From: Diphasiastrum complanatum
Lineage: Eukaryota; Streptophyta; Lycopodiopsida; Lycopodiales; Lycopodiaceae
Direction of reading: 5' to 3'
Assembly: GCA_029204225.1 (NCBI GenBank)
Contig: CM055114.1
Coordinates: 12,646,144-12,710,143 of the forward strand
DNA: 64,000 nucleotides
This document shows, one piece after another, positions 58,997 to 64,000 of this stretch. Position numbers and translations under genes: made by a program. Position 1 is the stretch's first letter. Each line of letters starts with the position of its first letter. The notes beneath the pieces are model-generated. The model searched no databases. It had not been told where the DNA came from and worked only from the letters and a program-made list of their open reading frames with translations.

Positions 58997-59960
58997 CAAG
59001 AGATGTTCTAATGAGAGGTGCTTGGACACAAGATCAGATGACAAATCCATTGCAGATGATTTTCTTAAGGACAAAACTAAATAATATTTTCACGGAGGAA
59101 AATAAAAATGCAAGTTCATGTTTCACATGGATCAAGGGATTGAGAGACCAACTCACCACGATTGGAAAACCAATATAGGATGTAGAAATGGTACATGCAA
59201 CAATGAGTGGATTATCAAAAAAAACTTTCAAATGTTCTCAAGCATTGTGTCAAGGGAGAAATTGCCTACCTTCAAAGATCTTCATGGCATTGTGTTGTAG
59301 TAGGAACAAAGGCACGAGGTAGTAAACCTGCTATCAACTACCAATATGAAGATCAAGTAATGTTAGCCAAGGGAAAACGCAAATTCCAGAAGCAACAAAG
59401 GAAGCCAAATGTTGATGAAGACAATCAAGGATCATCATCAAGAAAGAAAGAAAGGGAAAATACTTCTATTGTCAGGAGCCAGGCCATTGGGCGAGAGATT
59501 GTCGCAAGAAGGTGGACATCAAAAAGATCAAGTGAAGCAAGTCACTATTATTACCAAGGACAATGTCAATAGAGATATTGGCATCAACAAACTTTCTAGA
59601 TAATGAGAATAATTTGGTTCATAGACTCAAGACTGATGAGACACATGATAAGCAATAAGTCTTGGCTCAAAGCTATAAAGCTAAAACATGATGGGACGAG
59701 GTTGCTCAATCAAACGGAGATGAGTGCCAAGTTCAAGGCATTGGTATTCAGCCTATACAATTTTTCGATGGTCAGATCAAGGTAATCGAGAATGTCTTAT
59801 ATGTTTCTAGCTTGCGAAAAAGTTTGCTTGTTGTTGGAACAATGACTGAACACATGTTAAAGGTTGAATTTAGCAAGAAGAACGTCAAGTCAAAGATGTA
59901 AAATAGGGCTACAAAGTGATTGTAGATGGTTTTCACAACAAATCATGTGGTTTGGACAAG
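58997..59960 (+). pseudogene. copia V gag/protease region, copy 3 (tandem)
   Basis: Nearly identical to 57942-58916. The knuckle region reads 'YFYCQEPGHWARDCRKK'. It ends at the same 'ctgaacgtcat|ctggcataaag' fusion to segment R, which here continues into the longer R copy. Confidence 0.85.
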
Positions 59961-60465
59961 CTGAACGTCATCTGGCATAAAGTTGCCCTCCCACCATTCC
60001 AAGAGATTCAAATTTTGGTTTTTCCATCAAAAAAATGATGTCTCAACATTTTTTGCACATTTTTAGAACCGTCTTTATCATCATCAAAGGATGTGGCATG
60101 GCCTACAAACTTAGTGTCTTCTAGTTCTCAAAAACACAAGTCAAAGTCCTTCTGACGCAATTCTTGAAAGAGCCTCAACAATAGTTGAAACGAAACACGC
60201 CACTATAAAATCTTGCCTTGTTTCTAAAACATCACAAGCCATACAATTTAAATAAGTATATGTACCAGTTTCAACATGAATATTTAATGAAAAACTATTT
60301 AAAGCTTCCAAACAAGCATACAAGCCTTGTGTTGTATGGACGAATGCCACCAGATAAAATCTTTCCATTGTAGTTGATTCAACAACTGCACGGAAAAATT
60401 TCACAAATGATTCATGTGGCCAACAGTCATTTGACTCATGTGATGCATCAACCACAGCTAAGCTT
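59961..60465 (-). pseudogene. segment R copy 2
   Basis: Minus strand: 'VVDASHESNDCWPHESFVKF', 'FRAVVESTTMERFYLVAFVH', 'TTQGLYACLEALNSFSLNIH' and 'ACDVLETRQDFIVACFVSTI', a frame change near 60160, then 'MEKPKFES'-type sequence to 59961, where copia V gag begins. The DASH motif and overall spacing are the same as in copy 1, so the degenerate motif IV predates duplication. Confidence 0.55.
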
Positions 60466-60669
60466 TTTGTTTATATATATCTCCAATATGCACATCTTCG
60501 AAGCACTGAAACCTATTGCCCATGTACAATATCACCCATGGCTCTAGATTATTAATCGCCACTTTATGCTCGATGAGATCATATTTTGATTTTAAACATG
60601 ATTGAACAATTGCAAGTAGGTCATTTTTTTAACAACCCTTTTGGGAGCTGCCTCACACCAAGATGGACA

Positions 60670-61418
60670 TTAGCTACGCATAACATCAATAAAGTTATTG
60701 GAGATTTGATATCTTTTGAATGCATCTGGTTGCGACAAGCTAACTCCATATTCATCTTTCATATGAGCCATTATTGTGTTTCCCATGTTTCTTCTATTTT
60801 TTGTTAGGGGACAATATTCCTTCAAAGAGGAAACATTCTCAAGAAACTCAAAGGAGTCTTTTATGTTGAACACAATGGATCCATTCAGCAATTTATCAAA
60901 AAGAGTTTCAATTTCAGTCTCTAATAACCCTTGTAGAGGCCGCACAAGATATGGAGTTATTGATTTCAAGTTGTTCTTTGTGATGGGTTTTATTTCACCC
61001 TTTGAATTCAGCAAAGATCTTTCTACCCACTTTCTCATCAATTTCATCCACTTTTTCCAAACATTATCAGAAGAAAACAACACACAATAAGATTCCTTTG
61101 GCTCTTTCCGGCACATCACATCTTCCAACATTGGTTTGTAAGCCTAAAATACAATTAATTGTTTGCAATTAGATCAATCACAGTAGTTCACAAAGATAAA
61201 CAACACTAAACATAACAACACAATAGGCTTGAACTTAGCCTCTATATAAAAACATGTACCTTCCACTTGTCCCATGTTCGCCCACCTCCAACCGGTCGCT
61301 CTGGGCGTCCCCAAAATTTCCATTGCATTCGAGCTTGATGGAGTAATTCTGGAAAAGAACTTTTCAACTTGTACTCATCATTTAGGTCATTCAATGCCCT
61401 AGATACATGCACGCGTTC
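60670..61418 (-). pseudogene. unrecognised gene segment Q, copy 4 (best preserved)
   Basis: Minus strand: exon Qa about 61418-61260 with 'RALNDLNDEYKLKSSFPELL', then 'MQWKFWGRPERPVGGGRTWD' and donor GTACATG; exon Qb from 61145 with 'AYKPMLEDVMCRKEPKESYC', 'SSDNVWKKWMKLMRKWVERS', 'ITPYLVRPLQGLLETEIETL', 'NRRNMGNTIMAHMKDEYGVS' and 'SLSQPDAFKRYQISNNFIDV'. Exon Qb is open across about 150 residues. It precedes segment R copy 2 on the same strand. No family recognised. Confidence 0.63.
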
Positions 61419-61724
61419 GGTTGGAACAAGTAGAAAATCTAGTTAACTATATTAACGACATGGAAGTCTGCCTTTGCTGAAGTTCTTGATGCATATATGA
61501 CACATGTTAGAATAGGTATACATCGGTGTGAGTTTTTGTTTCTTGGCATGTACAAGTCCTGTTCTTGAGGGACATCTATAAAGAGAATATATGCGAGTGG
61601 TTTTGGCTGTGATGCCTCACTCGAGCTTTTGCCATTTTCCATGCATTGATTGTTTGCTTTATGCTTTATGTGTTAATTTCTTTGATGAGTATACATTGTT
61701 GCATGTCTATTTGTTAAAGGGGCA
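61419..61724 (+). mobile_element. K-family 5' LTR, 62 kb copy (306 bp)
   Basis: Same 306-bp LTR with first base mutated (GGTTGG for TGTTGG) and GGGGCA at the end. It abuts segment Q at the shared base. Confidence 0.88.
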
Positions 61725-63240
61725 GTAATCCGGTAACAGTGGCTAGCTAGCAGGTTATCGATCATAAAGTATCGCAGTGAGGAGCGGCTAGGTGTCATCA
61801 CTGCTGTTTGGATAGGATTTGTGTGCCTGCAATTAAATCAAGTCATACTCAGTGCGGTACTGCATGTGCCTGACATTGCAAAGAACCTCATATCAGTTAG
61901 CAACATAACAGATCTTGGGTTAGAAATCATGTTTAGTAATAGGGAATGTAGCTTTCTGATTGATGGGTTTCATGTAGCAATAGGAAATAGAAAAGGGGGA
62001 CTTTATAAATTAAAAAGGAAATTTGCCTATGTTGCTAGCACAAAAAATAAGAAGAACAATGTCTGGCACTAGAGACTAGGACATCTAGGGCTAGCAGGTC
62101 TGAGAACACTAGCAAAGGAAAAACTCATGAGGGATTTTGATTTTGATATTCATTCTGATATTGCAAGATATGATGCTTGTTTGTATGGGAAACAAACTAG
62201 GGAGCCATTTGCAAGTTTTGAAGATAAATGTGAGCATCAGTTGTTAAATCTAGTCCACTCTGACCTGTGTGGACCTATGGAAGTAACATCGTTAGAGACT
62301 ATGTCATATTTATAGATGACTATTCTCGGATGATATTCATAGAATTCTTAAAGACTAAGAGTCAAACTTTCAGTGCTTTCCAAGACTTCAAGAGGCAGGT
62401 GCAAAATAAAGAGACTCAAAATGGATAATGGCGGAGAGTATAGAAGCAATGTCTTTGATGATTTCTGCAGTGCTCATGGAATAAAATGAGAATTCACGGT
62501 GCCATTCACACCACAACAAAACGGGCTTGCGGAACGCAAGAACAGAAAAATTATGGGAAAGGTCAAATGTATGCTACATCATGGTGAAATATCAAAAATT
62601 CTATGGGCAGAGGCTGATAATACTATTGTGCATGCCATAAACAGGTCACCAACAAAAGCACTCAAGAGGAAGACACCATACGAAGAATGGCATGGGCGTA
62701 AACCCACTCTTAGTTATCTAAGGGCTTTTGGTTGTACTGCTTTTGGCCTAATACCAAGTGAAAACAGCAATAAGCTAGACCAAAGCTCCATTAAATGCAT
62801 GCTTGTTGTGTATGCAGATGATGCCAAGGCATACAAGTTATACCATGAGGGATCAAATGAAGTCTACATTTCCAGGGATGTTGTTTTTCATGAGGAAGAT
62901 GCGTGGCAGGCAAAAATAGAGAATGAACAACAAAACAATCAAAGCCTACAGACTCTTGTCCTGAATGAATCACCTAAGGGAGCTGAAGACAATGACAGGG
63001 CAGGAATAGCCGAAGAAGGGACAGTTGATCAAGGAACGGATTAAATGATAGAGCAGCCTAAGGAGATGGAACTCAGACGATCCATAAAACAAAAGTAATC
63101 TAGGGATATGGTATTTCTGATAACGTATGAAATGATAAAGGAACCCAATGCCTACAGGGAAGCTATAAAGAGCCTGGACTGGAATCTATGGAGGGAGGCA
63201 ATGATTGAGAAAATGCACTCAATAGAGAGGACTCAAGCGA
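61725..63240 (+). pseudogene. K-family pol, 62 kb copy, truncated in RT
   Basis: Leader block, then 'CLQLNQVILSAVLHVPDIAK' (same deletion derivative), 'NRKGGLYKL', a stop for Trp-region at 62071, pre-integrase, integrase core with 'DNGGEY' kept (second Asp present, unlike the 50-kb copy), 'FTPQQNGLAERKNRKIMGKV' (catalytic Glu kept), 'PYEEWHGRKPTLSYLRAFGC' and 'SNEVYISRDVVFHEEDAWQ'. Stops at 63042-63044. Ends after 'MHSIERTQA' at about 63240, fused to segment P. Confidence 0.87.
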
Positions 63241-63556
63241 GTCAAACTCAGGCGTTTCAAACTTGCCAAGAATTGATGGAAGCCTTGCTTAAGCTTTGAG
63301 TATTAATTGCTCTCAGAGACTTATTTTTATGGATGTTGAAAAATATTTTCTTGAATCAACACAACTGTTCATTTGCGTCTCTTAAACTACATTTTTACTT
63401 GAATAGACATAATCGTTTATTTGCTTTTCATAAACACCTTTTCACATGAGTGAATTGTCCTCAATACAGGTTTTCTTTCGTGTTGATCCACAAAATGAAC
63501 CTTTATATGTTATATTGGGTGTGAATGGAGTATTAATTAAACGTTGGGATAAAGAC
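63241..63556 (+). pseudogene. segment P copy 3, truncated
   Basis: Starts within exon 1 ('NLPRIDGS'-equivalent, diverged), contains the intron and the start of exon 2 ('VFFRVDPQNEPLYVILGVNG', 'VLIKRW'). Gly again replaces the first Asp. It is cut at 63556 and fused to inverted copia V. Confidence 0.7.
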
Positions 63557-64000
63557 ACAAGTCAAATCATTTAGCTCTTGTTGCCCCCTCCTTTTCTTGA
63601 TGTGATTTGCCTAGTATGCATCCCATGAAGATAGGCTCCTCTTTATGATCCAAATTAGACAGCCCTTTCACCATCTTCAACTTATGAAGCAATAAAAACT
63701 CCCAAAGTTTAGGTGACCTAGGGGCCTACGCCATATATCACTTTGAGAAGTTGTGATTGCTACTAATCCATTTCACTTGGAAACCATGACGTTCAGCTTG
63801 TCCAAACCACATTATTGTTGTGAAAACCATCTACAATCACTTTGTAGCCCTATTTTACATCTTTGACGTGACGTTCTTCTTGCTAAATTCAACCTTTAAC
63901 ATGTGATCAGTCATTGTTCCAACAACAAGCAAACTTTTTTGCAAGCTAGAAACATATAAGACATTCTTGATTATCTTGATCTGACCATCAAAAAATTGTA
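63557..64000 (-). pseudogene. copia V protease tail and pre-integrase fragment
   Basis: Minus strand from the window edge: 'FFDGQIKIIKNVLYVSSLQK' and 'TMTDHMLKVEFSKKNVTSK', then past the point where the other V copies end, 'LGHLNFGSF', 'LKMVKGLSN' and 'FMGCILGKSHQ' of the GAG-pre-integrase domain. This shows V is a copia element. Frameshifted; continues beyond the window. Confidence 0.78.

Overview
The window looks like a retrotransposon-dense, AT-rich stretch of a land-plant nuclear genome. The evidence is plant-type Ty1/copia and Ty3/gypsy protein motifs, primer-binding sites matching plant tRNA-iMet and tRNA-Asp, GT..AG introns, a telo-box/site II promoter pair, and very long GA/CT microsatellites. 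The species is not identifiable from sequence alone; a large-genome vascular plant such as a fern is my guess, not a demonstrated fact.

Layout: 0-7 kb holds GA microsatellites and a copia element (5' LTR end, PBS, gag to RT) cut off at 6.4 kb by a fragment of an unrecognised gene. 8.8-11.7 kb holds the one apparently intact host gene, a three-exon minus-strand gene for a 160-residue protein with an acidic N-terminus and a telo-box/site II upstream region. 12-14.7 kb is repeat-poor with a perfect 135-bp tandem duplication. 14.7-27.9 kb is nested LTR elements: a gypsy LTR, PBS and gag; a gypsy integrase; copia gag fragments lying head to head; and a copia element (family K) split by a second copia insertion, with its first half now inverted 9.5 kb away. 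34.2-38 kb is another gypsy gag/protease with PBS and LTR. 39.4-42 kb is a further copia element.

The main pattern is in 28-34 kb and 42-64 kb, with an outlying fragment at 6.4 kb. The same composite locus occurs in several rearranged, partly inverted copies. It contains an unrecognised multi-exon gene (segments called T, Q, R, S and P here) interrupted by a copia element K with 306-bp LTRs. All four Q/K junctions and all four T/K junctions fall at the same base, so one K insertion was followed by repeated duplication of the whole block. R-S has the motif order of a beta-class DNA amino-methyltransferase with a degenerate motif IV. P resembles the FCP1/NIF (HAD-fold) phosphatase domain but has Gly in place of the first catalytic Asp. 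Two further unrecognised repeated segments (U and W) and a second copia gag family (V) are mixed into the same block. No retroelement here has an intact gag-pol, so most coding features are listed as pseudogenes.
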